Of a stretch of 17,258 nucleotides of DNA, positions 8,119-14,663 are shown piece after piece. Made by a program: the position numbers and the translations under genes. The stretch is taken from NCBI GenBank assembly GCA_011523485.1, contig WTGR01000479.1, forward strand, positions 1 to 17,258, read 5' to 3'. Source of the DNA: Acidobacteriota bacterium (GTDB lineage Bacteria; Acidobacteriota; Vicinamibacteria; Vicinamibacterales; UBA8438). How positions within the stretch are numbered: the stretch's first letter is position 1; each line of letters starts with the position of its first letter. The notes under the pieces were generated by a model. It saw nothing but the letters and a program-made list of their open reading frames with translations, had not been told where the DNA came from and made no database searches.

Positions 8119-8151
8119 TCATCCCGGCGATCCGGCTCACCCGGTCGCGGA

Positions 8152-8847
8152 TCAGCGGCGGTCCAGCGGGTCGACGAGACCCGCCTCGGCGAAGCCGCGG
8201 GCGCGCAGTCGGCAACTGTCGCAGCGGCGGCACGGGGCGCCGGCCGGCATCGGGTCGTAGCAACTGTGGGTGATGCCGTAGTCGAGGCCCAGCGCCTGCC
8301 CCCGGCGGATGATGTCGGCCTTCGTCATGGCCAGCAGCGGGGCGTGGATTCGGAAGCGGCCGCCTTCGACCCCGGCCTTCGTGGCCAGCGCCGCGAGCCG
8401 CTCGAAGGCGGCGATGTACTCCGGCCGACAGTCGGGGTAGCCCGAGTAGTCCACGGCGTTGACCCCGATGACGAGGGCGCCCGCACCCAGCGCCTCGGCC
8501 CATGCGAGCGCGAGCGACAGCAGGACGGTGTTGCGGGCCGGCACGTAGGTCGGCGGAATCCCGTCGGCCTCCAGTTCCCGGTCCTTGGGCACGGCGCCCG
8601 CCCCGGTCAGGGCCGACCCGCCCAGCGCGGCGAGGTCGACCGACAGCTCCTGGTGGCGCTCGACACCGAGGGCGGCGGCGACCCGCCGCGCCGCGTCCAT
8701 CTCCTCCGCGTGGACCTGCCCGTAGCGCACGGTGAGCGCGAAGAGGGCATGCCCCTCGGCGCGGACGAGGGCGGCGGCCGTGTAGGAGTCGAGCCCGCCG
8801 CTCAGCAGGACGACGGCGCGCCCGGCCGGGTGCGCGCCGTCAGCCAT
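8152..8847 (-). CDS. queC: 7-cyano-7-deazaguanine (preQ0) synthase QueC
   Basis: QueC converts 7-carboxy-7-deazaguanine to preQ0 using ATP and ammonia, a step of queuosine tRNA modification in the cytoplasm. The 231-residue product has the PP-loop SGGLDS (16-21) for ATP binding, the [18 protein letters not shown] and [16 protein letters not shown] blocks, and the four zinc cysteines C196, C206, C209 and C212 (CYDP then CRRCDSC) near the C-terminus. Length matches the family. Its ATG overlaps the end of the upstream transporter gene by 8 bases (ATGGCTGA), so the two are translationally coupled. The pairing with a queuosine-precursor transporter supports both calls. Confidence 0.96.
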   Translation of the reverse strand: MADGAHPAGRAVVLLSGGLDSYTAAALVRAEGHALFALTVRYGQVHAEEMDAARRVAAALGVERHQELSVDLAALGGSALTGAGAVPKDRELEADGIPPTYVPARNTVLLSLALAWAEALGAGALVIGVNAVDYSGYPDCRPEYIAAFERLAALATKAGVEGGRFRIHAPLLAMTKADIIRRGQALGLDYGITHSCYDPMPAGAPCRRCDSCRLRARGFAEAGLVDPLDRR

Positions 8848-9538
8848 CGGTCGGCGCGAGGGAGAACGGCGTGAACGAGGTCTCGCGGTCGTACACGTCG
8901 ACCTCCTCGACCGCCTTCAGCCGGTTCACCACCAGATAGGTCAGCGGCGTGGCGGCCACCTCGTAGAAGACCTTGAACAGGTAGCCGGACCAGATCGTGG
9001 TGAAGAGCACGGAGGCGGGCAGGAGACCGGCGAACGCCGTGACGGTGAAGAGCACCGTATCCACGCCCTGGCCCACCACCGTCGATCCGATCGTGCGCAT
9101 CCACAGGCGCTTCCCGTTGGTGGCGACCTTGAGCTTGGCCAGGACGAAGGAGTTGGCGAACTCGCCGGCCCAGTAGCCGAGGATGGAGGCGACGACCACG
9201 CGGGGCACGAGGCCGAGCGCGGATGCGAAGGCGTCCTGCAGCTCCCACCCGGGAGCCGGCGGCAGGGCGACCACGAGGCCGAGGAACGCCGCCATCAGCG
9301 CGTTGGCGCCGAACCCCACCCAGATGATCTGCCGCGTCCGCGCGTAGCCGTAGACCTCGGTCAGCACATCGCCGAAGACGTAGGTGACCGGAAACAGCAG
9401 AATGCCCCCGGCGAAGACGAACGGGCCCAGCAGGATCAGCTTCTGCGCGGCGATGTTCGAGATCAGCAGCGTCGCCACGAACGCCGAGCCGACCAACGCG
9501 AAGTACCGGTGCCCCGGGGGTGTGCCGCGCCCAGCCAT
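8840..9538 (-). CDS. yhhQ: Queuosine precursor transporter YhhQ (VUT family)
   Basis: This 232-residue inner-membrane protein imports queuosine precursors (preQ0/preQ1) in E. coli. About six hydrophobic segments are visible, starting with [20 protein letters not shown]. Family blocks include [45 protein letters not shown], and [16 protein letters not shown] with the conserved Gly-Gln. It starts at an ATG preceded by GGGAGG about 11 bases upstream and overlaps queC by 8 bases. Having both import and a de novo gene suggests the cell can salvage as well as make the modified base. A strong hairpin lies in its leader. Confidence 0.93.
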   Translation of the reverse strand: MAGRGTPPGHRYFALVGSAFVATLLISNIAAQKLILLGPFVFAGGILLFPVTYVFGDVLTEVYGYARTRQIIWVGFGANALMAAFLGLVVALPPAPGWELQDAFASALGLVPRVVVASILGYWAGEFANSFVLAKLKVATNGKRLWMRTIGSTVVGQGVDTVLFTVTAFAGLLPASVLFTTIWSGYLFKVFYEVAATPLTYLVVNRLKAVEEVDVYDRETSFTPFSLAPTDG

Positions 9539-9573
9539 GGTGTTCAGGACCTCCCAACGTGACCGCGGGTCGC

Positions 9574-9613
9574 GCCAGGAGTCTGCGCCGTGGAACGGTG
9601 CAGACCTCCTGGC
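9574..9613 (-). promoter_or_regulatory. Long hairpin between the BMC module and yhhQ
   Basis: GCCAGGAG (9574-9581) pairs with CTCCTGGC (9606-9613), TCTGC (9582-9586) with GCAGA (9600-9604), with one bulged base at 9605, and CCGT (9588-9591) with ACGG (9595-9598) around a 3-base loop. That gives about 17 bp. It lies in the 123-base gap downstream of the 79-residue BMC gene and upstream of yhhQ, about 35 bases before the yhhQ ATG. No U-tract follows on either strand. It could limit read-through, protect mRNA ends or control yhhQ. It does not resemble a preQ1 riboswitch by eye. Confidence 0.45.
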
Positions 9614-9661
9614 CAGGCCCGGTTGGGCGGCAATCGGCGCCGCAGGGCGACGATTGTCGGG

Positions 9662-9901
9662 CTAGTGGCCGTGCGACTGGCAGTATCCACAGCCGGTGCA
9701 TTCGACGGACGGCTCGATGACGCAACGGCCATCCGGAGGATCGTCCGGCAGCGCCGCACGAGGAAAACGAGCATGCGACGGATCGTCCGCCGGCGCCGCC
9801 GAGTTCGGCCGCGATTCGGCCGGCCGAGGCGGGGAACGGCGCTCGTCCAGATGCCGGCGGATGGCGGCCTCGACCGCGCCGCGCACGTCCGGCCGCGTCA
9901 T
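9662..9901 (-). CDS. Unrecognised 79-residue BMC-locus protein with C-terminal Cys/His cluster
   Basis: The function is unknown. The N-terminus (MTRPDVRGAVEAAIRRHLDER) could form a short amphipathic helix resembling BMC encapsulation peptides. Residues about 22-56 are a Pro/Ala/Asp-rich, probably disordered linker. The C-terminus is a dense cluster: C60, C68, C71, C74, H77 and H79, spaced C-x7-C-x2-C-x2-C-x2-H-x-H, ending exactly at the stop. This could bind zinc or an iron-sulfur cluster. Its ATG overlaps the stop of the preceding pentamer shell gene (ATGA), so it is co-translated with the shell genes and should be made with them. A reasonable inference is a small cargo or assembly factor of the microcompartment. 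The coding call rests on the overlap, the ordered cysteines and the helix. No family is recognised. Confidence 0.7.
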   Translation of the reverse strand: MTRPDVRGAVEAAIRRHLDERRSPPRPAESRPNSAAPADDPSHARFPRAALPDDPPDGRCVIEPSVECTGCGYCQSHGH

Positions 9902-10221
9902 CGCGTCCCCCCGGACGGCGCGGCATCCGCCGGCGCGGCCAACGGGTCGCCGTCGACGCGGTCCACCCGGTCGACGATCCCGACTATCGCGGTATCGGCG
10001 GGCGCGGCGGGCCGGCGAATGGCGGCCACGGCGGCGCGCCCCTCCTGAACCACCAGCACATGCTCGCCGACGCCGGCCTGCGCCGCGTCCACGGCCAGCA
10101 GCGGAACCCCGCTCGCTCCGCCCTCGGCATCGACCGGCTGGACGAGCAACAGCTTCGCCCCGAGCAGCTTCTCGTGCTTCTGGGTCGCCACGACGGTCCC
10201 GGTCACGCGCGCCAACTGCAT
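9898..10221 (-). CDS. BMC pentameric vertex protein (EutN/CcmL), first paralog
   Basis: This 107-residue protein of the EutN/CcmL (BMC-P) family forms pentamers that cap the vertices of microcompartment shells. The family pattern is complete: MQLARVTGTVVATQKHEKL, then KLLLVQPVD, LLAVDAAQAGVGEHVLVVQ and the closing AIVGIVDRVD strand. A C-terminal tail of about 20 residues (DGDPLAAPADAAPSGGTR) extends beyond the fold and is not seen in the other two copies. The gene starts 14 bases after the previous paralog's stop, without a strong ribosome-binding site, so coupling is likely. It overlaps the 79-residue gene by 4 bases. Confidence 0.93.
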   Translation of the reverse strand: MQLARVTGTVVATQKHEKLLGAKLLLVQPVDAEGGASGVPLLAVDAAQAGVGEHVLVVQEGRAAVAAIRRPAAPADTAIVGIVDRVDRVDGDPLAAPADAAPSGGTR

Positions 10222-10235
10222 GGATACGGCCGAGG

Positions 10236-10517
10236 TCAGGGTGACGTATCGGGCTCCATGGTCCAGTGATCGACGATGCCGACCACGTTGGCGTCGGTCG
10301 CCACCAGGTCCGGCAGGAACGGAAACGACGCCTCGCGTCCGCGTACGAAGAACACCGTCTCCCCGGCGCCGGCGCCCGCCGAGTCGACCGCCACGAGCGG
10401 CCGGCCGGACGCCGCACCCGCCGGCGTCATCGGCTGCAGGACGAGCAGCTTCTGGCCCTGCAGGCTGCGGTCCTTCATCGTCGAGACGACGTCTCCGATG
10501 ACACGGGCGAGTTGCAT
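10236..10517 (-). CDS. BMC pentameric vertex protein (EutN/CcmL), second paralog
   Basis: This 93-residue BMC-P protein opens with the same MQLARV as the first paralog and shows KLLVLQPM, LVAVDSAGAGAGETVFFV and NVVGIVDHW. It is the most divergent of the three. The segment before the last strand reads EASFPFLPDLVATDANVVGI, replacing the Ala-rich loop of the others, which may change vertex contacts or the central pore. An AGGGGAA sequence lies about 12 bases before the ATG. A 42-base gap separates it from the third paralog upstream, the longest gap between adjacent shell genes here. Having several distinct vertex proteins is known in other BMC types, such as PVM and Haliangium shells. Confidence 0.93.
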   Translation of the reverse strand: MQLARVIGDVVSTMKDRSLQGQKLLVLQPMTPAGAASGRPLVAVDSAGAGAGETVFFVRGREASFPFLPDLVATDANVVGIVDHWTMEPDTSP

Positions 10518-10559
10518 GGTCGACAGATTCCCCTGCCGTCGCCGTTGGCGTCGACGGAC

Positions 10560-10838
10560 TCAGCCTCCGCCCGCGCTCACCTCGACGGAATCGACGATAC
10601 CGACGATGGCGGCGTCGACCGGCGTGTCCTTCAGGTCCCCGGCCATCCTGGCGGAGCTGCCGCTGACGACGAGCACGGTCTCGCCCGCGCCGGCATCGAC
10701 CGTGTCCACCGCCACGATGTGGTTTCCGCGCCGGCCGCCATCGGGCTCTATCGGCTGCACCAGCAGCAGCTTGTTGCTGACGAGACGCTCGTCCTTGCGC
10801 GTCGCCACCACCGTCCCGACGACCTTGCCCAGGATCAA
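10560..10838 (-). CDS. BMC pentameric vertex protein (EutN/CcmL), third paralog
   Basis: This 92-residue BMC-P protein reads (M)ILGKVVGTVVATRKDERL, KLLLVQPIEPDGG, IVAVDTVDAGAGETVLVV and AAIVGIVDSVEV, a standard EutN/CcmL fold. The start is an unusual TTG at 10838-10836, only 3 bases after the TAA of the hexamer gene. No ATG or GTG in the right place would keep the first beta-strand, so TTG is required. An AAGGCAGG sequence inside the end of the hexamer gene probably serves as ribosome-binding site. The weak start codon and close coupling would be a simple way to make few vertex pentamers relative to hexamers; that is inference. Confidence 0.92.
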   Translation of the reverse strand: MILGKVVGTVVATRKDERLVSNKLLLVQPIEPDGGRRGNHIVAVDTVDAGAGETVLVVSGSSARMAGDLKDTPVDAAIVGIVDSVEVSAGGG

Positions 10839-10841
10839 GGC

Positions 10842-11126
10842 TTACACGCCTGCCTTGCCGATCGGGAGAGCGTCCTCCAGATTGGCATGGGGTCTCGGGA
10901 TCACGTGCACGGACACGAGCTCGCCGACCCGGCGCGCGGCCGCGGCGCCGGCGTCCGTCGCGGCCTTGACCGCCGCCACGTCGCCGCGCACGATCGCCGT
11001 CACGTAGCCGGCGCCGATCTTCTCCCAGCCCACCAGCGTGACCTTGGCGGCCTTGACCATCGCATCGGCCGCCTCGATCATCGCCACGAGACCCTTGGTC
11101 TCGACCAGCCCCAACGCTTCACCCAT
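10842..11126 (-). CDS. BMC hexameric shell protein (BMC-H, PduA/CcmK/EutM type)
   Basis: This 94-residue single BMC-domain protein should form the hexamers that tile the facets of the microcompartment. Landmarks are [22 protein letters not shown] at 6-27, [17 protein letters not shown] with the pore loop K36-I-G-A-G40, [28 protein letters not shown] and the short tail ending in PIGKAGV. The pore loop is close to PduA/CcmK K-I-G-S-G, with Ala instead of Ser, suggesting a small pore. A strong GGAGG lies 5 bases before the ATG, better than any of the vertex genes, in keeping with hexamers being the most abundant shell part. It is the only hexamer gene in the window, and no trimeric (BMC-T) gene is seen. 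Confidence 0.97.
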   Translation of the reverse strand: MGEALGLVETKGLVAMIEAADAMVKAAKVTLVGWEKIGAGYVTAIVRGDVAAVKAATDAGAAAARRVGELVSVHVIPRPHANLEDALPIGKAGV

Positions 11127-11163
11127 GTTGTCCTCCGCGCCTGACCGGGAGTGTGCCCTCGTT

Positions 11164-12051
11164 CTACGGCGCAGGCTCCCGGTCGCGCAGACGGTTGACG
11201 GCGTCTTCGACGATGGCCGCCAGTTCGCCGTATGTTAAACGAATCTCCGTGTCCCCGTGCGCCGCCGGCGCCGCGCCTCCGGGGGCGGCCGGCACATCGT
11301 CCACGAGCTGAGCGCCCGGTGCGGACGGCGCCTCGAGCGTCTGGCACGCGGCGTCGCCGCCGGCGACGATGCCGTCGCTCCCTTCGGGGCAGATCGGGGC
11401 GGGGGCGGCGATACCGTACGTGCCCCGCAGCTCCTGCAGACGGTTGACCTCCTCGCGCGACAGCAGCCGCTCGCGGCCCAGGACGCGGGCCACCACGCTG
11501 ATGCGTGCGAAGTGCTCGATGGTCTCCATCTTGTAGTAAGCGGGCAGCAACCCGCCGGCCACCGTGATGGCGCCATGGTTGGCCAGCAGGAGACCGTCGT
11601 GCGCCGCGATGTGCCTGCCCACCGCGTCGGCCAGCTCCTGCGTCGACGGGGTCCCGTACTCGGCGATGGGGATGCTGCCCAGCGTAGTCACCACCTCGGC
11701 CAGCACGGCCCGATCGAGCGGGATGCCGGCCACCGCGAAGCCCGTGGCGACGGGGGGATGGGCGTGCACGACGGCCGTGACGTCGGCCCGGCGGCGGTAC
11801 ACGGCCAGGTGCATGGGCAACTCCGAAGACGGATCCCGTTCGCCGGCCAGCTTGCGCCCCGCGTAGTCCGTGATCACCAGCATGTCGGGGGACATGAAGC
11901 CCTTCGACACGCTCTTCGGGGTGGTCAGCAGGCGCTCGGCGTCGAGACGTACGCTGATGTTGCCGTCGTTCGAGGCGACGTAGGCGCGCTGGTGCAGGCG
12001 GCGGCCGATCTCGACGATGTCGGCGCGCCTGGTTTCTTCTTCCGTGGTCAT
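11164..12051 (-). CDS. Class II aldolase (fuculose-phosphate aldolase type) with C-terminal encapsulation-like helix
   Basis: The catalytic part (about 1-210) matches zinc-dependent L-fuculose/rhamnulose-phosphate aldolases, which cleave a ketose phosphate to dihydroxyacetone phosphate and an aldehyde such as lactaldehyde. Catalytic E77 (SSELPMH), zinc ligands H96 and H98 (VVHAHPP) and H159 (LANHGAIT) are all present, each four residues on from E. coli FucA E73, H92, H94 and H155. Phosphate-site motifs SNDGNIS and [10 protein letters not shown] are also there. FucA is about 215 residues; this protein has 295. The extra part is a Gly/Ala/Pro-rich linker (about 212-266) and a predicted amphipathic helix ([19 protein letters not shown], 270-288), as in encapsulation peptides that tether enzymes to BMC shells. 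It lies directly upstream of the shell genes. Substrate choice among deoxy-sugar phosphates is not resolvable. Confidence 0.9.
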   Translation of the reverse strand: MTTEEETRRADIVEIGRRLHQRAYVASNDGNISVRLDAERLLTTPKSVSKGFMSPDMLVITDYAGRKLAGERDPSSELPMHLAVYRRRADVTAVVHAHPPVATGFAVAGIPLDRAVLAEVVTTLGSIPIAEYGTPSTQELADAVGRHIAAHDGLLLANHGAITVAGGLLPAYYKMETIEHFARISVVARVLGRERLLSREEVNRLQELRGTYGIAAPAPICPEGSDGIVAGGDAACQTLEAPSAPGAQLVDDVPAAPGGAAPAAHGDTEIRLTYGELAAIVEDAVNRLRDREPAP

Positions 12052-12076
12052 GGAATCCGTTGAGCGTCGTCTCGCG

Positions 12077-12328
12077 TCAAGCCGTCTTCACGAACGACCG
12101 CCGGCATTCGTTCGAGCAGAAATAGTGCGTCGTCCCGCCCGCACGGCTCCGGATGGCGCGCGACGGCTCGACGTAGGTGCCGCACACCGGATCCCGCACG
12201 AGGGCCACGCCGCGCTTCGCGCCGGGCGGCCGCGGACCGGCGGCTCCGGAGACCGCGCCCGCGACGAACTTCCATACAAGACGGATGATCAGCGCCGCGA
12301 GCAGCAGACGGAGCAAGATCCACCCCAT
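12077..12328 (-). CDS. Membrane-anchored YHS-domain protein
   Basis: This 83-residue protein has an N-terminal membrane helix (about 3-29, MGWILLRLLLAALIIRLVWKF), a short basic linker, and a YHS domain: D46-P-V-C49-G then YFCSNECRRSF with C71 and C75. YHS domains occur in copper-handling ATPases and many small proteins of unknown role, and are thought to bind metal through these cysteines. The start at 12328 is chosen because it begins just before the membrane helix; the frame further upstream runs into the glmM end. It sits between glmM and the aldolase with gaps of 40 and 25 bases, so it is probably cotranscribed with one or both. A role in metal supply to the zinc aldolase or the Cys-rich protein is speculative. 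Confidence 0.8.
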   Translation of the reverse strand: MGWILLRLLLAALIIRLVWKFVAGAVSGAAGPRPPGAKRGVALVRDPVCGTYVEPSRAIRSRAGGTTHYFCSNECRRSFVKTA

Positions 12329-12368
12329 GCCTCGAACCCGATCCCGGCGATGATACCCCCGGGCCGCC

Positions 12369-13703
12369 TCACGCGAGCTCGCGCCGCGCGCAGGCGGCGA
12401 CGCCCTCCGCCAGACTCTGCACGACACCCCGCTCCCGGCCTTCGATCATCACGCGCAGCACGGGCTCGGTCCCCGAATAGCGTACCAGCACGCGGCCGGT
12501 CCCGGCGAGGCGCGCCTCTGCGGATCGGATGGCCTCCCCGATCGCCGGCACTTCCTCGAGATTCGGCTTGCGGGCCACGCGCACGTTCAACAGCGCCTGA
12601 GGCAGGATGCGCAAGTCGCTCATCAGATCCGCGAGTTCGCACCCCGTGTCGGCAACGATCCGCAGCACGGACAGCGCCGTGCCGAGCCCGTCTCCGGTCG
12701 GCAGCAGATCCGAGAAGATGACATGCCCCGACTGCTCGCCTCCGAGACAGACGCCGCGCCGCTCCATCTCCGCGCGTACGTGGGCGTCGCCTACCGGGCA
12801 CCGGTGGAGCGCGATCCCATGCTTGCCCAGCGCCGTCTCCAACCCGAAGTTGCTCATGACCGTCGCCACGACGCCGCCGGCCGCCAGGCGTCCCGTACGA
12901 TGCAGATGCCGGGCCGCCACGAAGAGCACGCCGTCGCCGTCCACGATACGGCCGCGGCCGTCCACCAGGATGACCCGATCGCCGTCGCCATCGAACGCGA
13001 AGCCGAGCCGGCACCGGTGCTCGAGCACCGCCGCCCGCAGCCTCTCCGGATGCGTCGAACCACTGTTCTCGTTGATGTTCCGGCCATCCGGCGACGCGTG
13101 CAACTCGACGACGGGAACGCCCAGCCGCTCCAGCACCCGGGACGCGACGCCGCTGGTCGCGCCGTGGGCGCAGTCGATGGCGATCGGCAGGCCGGCGACA
13201 ACCGCACCCTCCACGATGCCGAGCAGGTGATCGACGTAGGCCTCCAGCAGATCCGCCGTGTCGAGAGGGAGGCCGGGATCGGCCGGCGCCGTGCCCGCCG
13301 CCCGGGCGCTTGCGACCCGTGCCTCCAGGCGGCGCTCCAGATCGACCGGGGCCTTCGCGCCGCTGGCCAGCAGGATCTTGATCCCGTTGTCCGGATGCCG
13401 ATTGTGGGATGCGGAGACGGCGACGCCGGCAGCGAACCCGTGACGCGCGGTGATGACGGCGACCCCCGGCGTGGGCACGACGCCGATGCCTACCGGCAAC
13501 CCGCCGCGCGCCCGCACCCCGGTCGCGAACCACCGCTCGACCCAGGCGCCCGAGTCCCTGGTGTCGCGCCCGCAGGCGATGCGGGGCGCTCCGCCCAGCT
13601 CCTCCGCCAGGGCCGCCCCGAGACAGGCGATCGTGACCGCGTCGAGTGGAGGCGTACCCGGCACCCCGCGTACGCCATCGGTACCGAAGAGGACGCTCGA
13701 CAT
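12369..13703 (-). CDS. glmM: Phosphoglucosamine mutase GlmM
   Basis: GlmM converts glucosamine-6-phosphate to glucosamine-1-phosphate, feeding UDP-GlcNAc for peptidoglycan. The 444-residue length is normal. The phosphoserine loop is S97-A-S99-H-N101 with S99 as the phosphorylated residue. The magnesium loop is D238-G-D240-G-D242-R, the sugar loop is GGEQSGH (321-327), and the phosphate-binding RYSGTEP motif lies near the C-terminus. The N-terminus (MSSVLFGTDGVRG) fixes the start. It follows cdaR by 48 bases; cdaA-cdaR-glmM is a widespread cluster in which c-di-AMP synthesis and GlmM interact. Confidence 0.97.
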   Translation of the reverse strand: MSSVLFGTDGVRGVPGTPPLDAVTIACLGAALAEELGGAPRIACGRDTRDSGAWVERWFATGVRARGGLPVGIGVVPTPGVAVITARHGFAAGVAVSASHNRHPDNGIKILLASGAKAPVDLERRLEARVASARAAGTAPADPGLPLDTADLLEAYVDHLLGIVEGAVVAGLPIAIDCAHGATSGVASRVLERLGVPVVELHASPDGRNINENSGSTHPERLRAAVLEHRCRLGFAFDGDGDRVILVDGRGRIVDGDGVLFVAARHLHRTGRLAAGGVVATVMSNFGLETALGKHGIALHRCPVGDAHVRAEMERRGVCLGGEQSGHVIFSDLLPTGDGLGTALSVLRIVADTGCELADLMSDLRILPQALLNVRVARKPNLEEVPAIGEAIRSAEARLAGTGRVLVRYSGTEPVLRVMIEGRERGVVQSLAEGVAACARRELA

Positions 13704-13751
13704 GAGATCCGCAGCGTTCGGGAAGGTCGCCCGAGGCCCGGCCGCGGGCAG

Positions 13752-14663
13752 TCAGGGCACGGTGACGGTCACGCGCGACGGGTCGATGCGCGTCACGCCG
13801 ACAGCGGGGATCGACTCCACGGTGACGGGGAGATTGTAGCGGCCGGGCCGGAGCCCCGCAATGTCGACGAACGCTTCGACCGCCGCGCCGTCGAGGGCCT
13901 GCACGCGATCTCGCGGACCCAGCACGTCGACGCGCACCACCGCGGGCTCGATCGAGACCGTCCGTCGGCTCTCTCCCGCGCGAACCTGCACCGCGGGCAG
14001 CGTCCGCTCGAGCGGCGCGGGCACGATTTCCACCGTCACCACCGCCGTCCCCGGCGTCCGGAGCCTGACCACCGGATCCGCTACACCGACAGTGACCGTC
14101 GCCTGTACCCGGCCGGCGGCGCCTTCGATCGAAACGGGCTCGGTCAGCGCCTCGATCACGCCCGCGAGCCGGCCCGCCGGCCCCACCACCTCGAAGGTGG
14201 CCGGCGACGCGGTGACGGCGCCGATGGCGAACCCTTCCGCCGGCCGGCCCTCGATGTCCGGCACCACCCTGACCACTCGCGGTGCGCCGGCAGGCTCGAG
14301 CGACACCGCGATCGTGGCCGGCACGACCTGCACGACCTCGACGCCGAACGGAACGCGGACACGGCCCGCGAACATGTCGAACAGACGCCGGCCGGAACGC
14401 TCCCCGGCCAGGTCGATCGCGGCGACGACGTCGCCGCGCTGCAAACCGCTCACGATACTGGACGCACCACGCACGCGCACACTGACCGTATCCGGCGGAT
14501 CGCCTCCCACATGCAGGAGCGGGGGCACGTTCTCGAAACCGAGCGGCACGTCGATGCCGCGCTCGACGACCGGCTGTCCCGCCACCTGGAACCAGAACGC
14601 GACGGCAAGAGCGAACGCCAGCAGCTTGAGACCGAGATCCCGCGCGATTGCCTGTCGCAGCAT
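13752..14663 (-). CDS. cdaR: YbbR-domain protein CdaR, regulator of diadenylate cyclase
   Basis: This 303-residue protein has a single N-terminal membrane helix (about 12-28, LKLLAFALAVAFWFQV) with the typical D-L-G-L-K-L-L-A-F motif before it. An extracytoplasmic region of successive YbbR-type beta units follows; about three can be made out (near 35-115, 125-205 and 210-300), each ending in a V-x-V-x-V type strand. In Firmicutes, CdaR binds and modulates the cyclase CdaA. Its start overlaps the cdaA stop by one base (TGATG), so the two are translationally coupled. Repeat boundaries are by eye. Confidence 0.9.
   Translation of the reverse strand: MLRQAIARDLGLKLLAFALAVAFWFQVAGQPVVERGIDVPLGFENVPPLLHVGGDPPDTVSVRVRGASSIVSGLQRGDVVAAIDLAGERSGRRLFDMFAGRVRVPFGVEVVQVVPATIAVSLEPAGAPRVVRVVPDIEGRPAEGFAIGAVTASPATFEVVGPAGRLAGVIEALTEPVSIEGAAGRVQATVTVGVADPVVRLRTPGTAVVTVEIVPAPLERTLPAVQVRAGESRRTVSIEPAVVRVDVLGPRDRVQALDGAAVEAFVDIAGLRPGRYNLPVTVESIPAVGVTRIDPSRVTVTVP

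Noticed and set aside
8119..8151. Bidirectional terminator between the convergent dacB and queC genes
   Set aside because: The 33-base gap has no clear stem followed by a T-run on either strand.
9539..9661. preQ1 riboswitch in the leader of yhhQ/queC
   Set aside because: The leader holds a long hairpin, but I could not see the compact preQ1 aptamer pattern with its A-rich pseudoknot strand. A covariance-model search would settle it.
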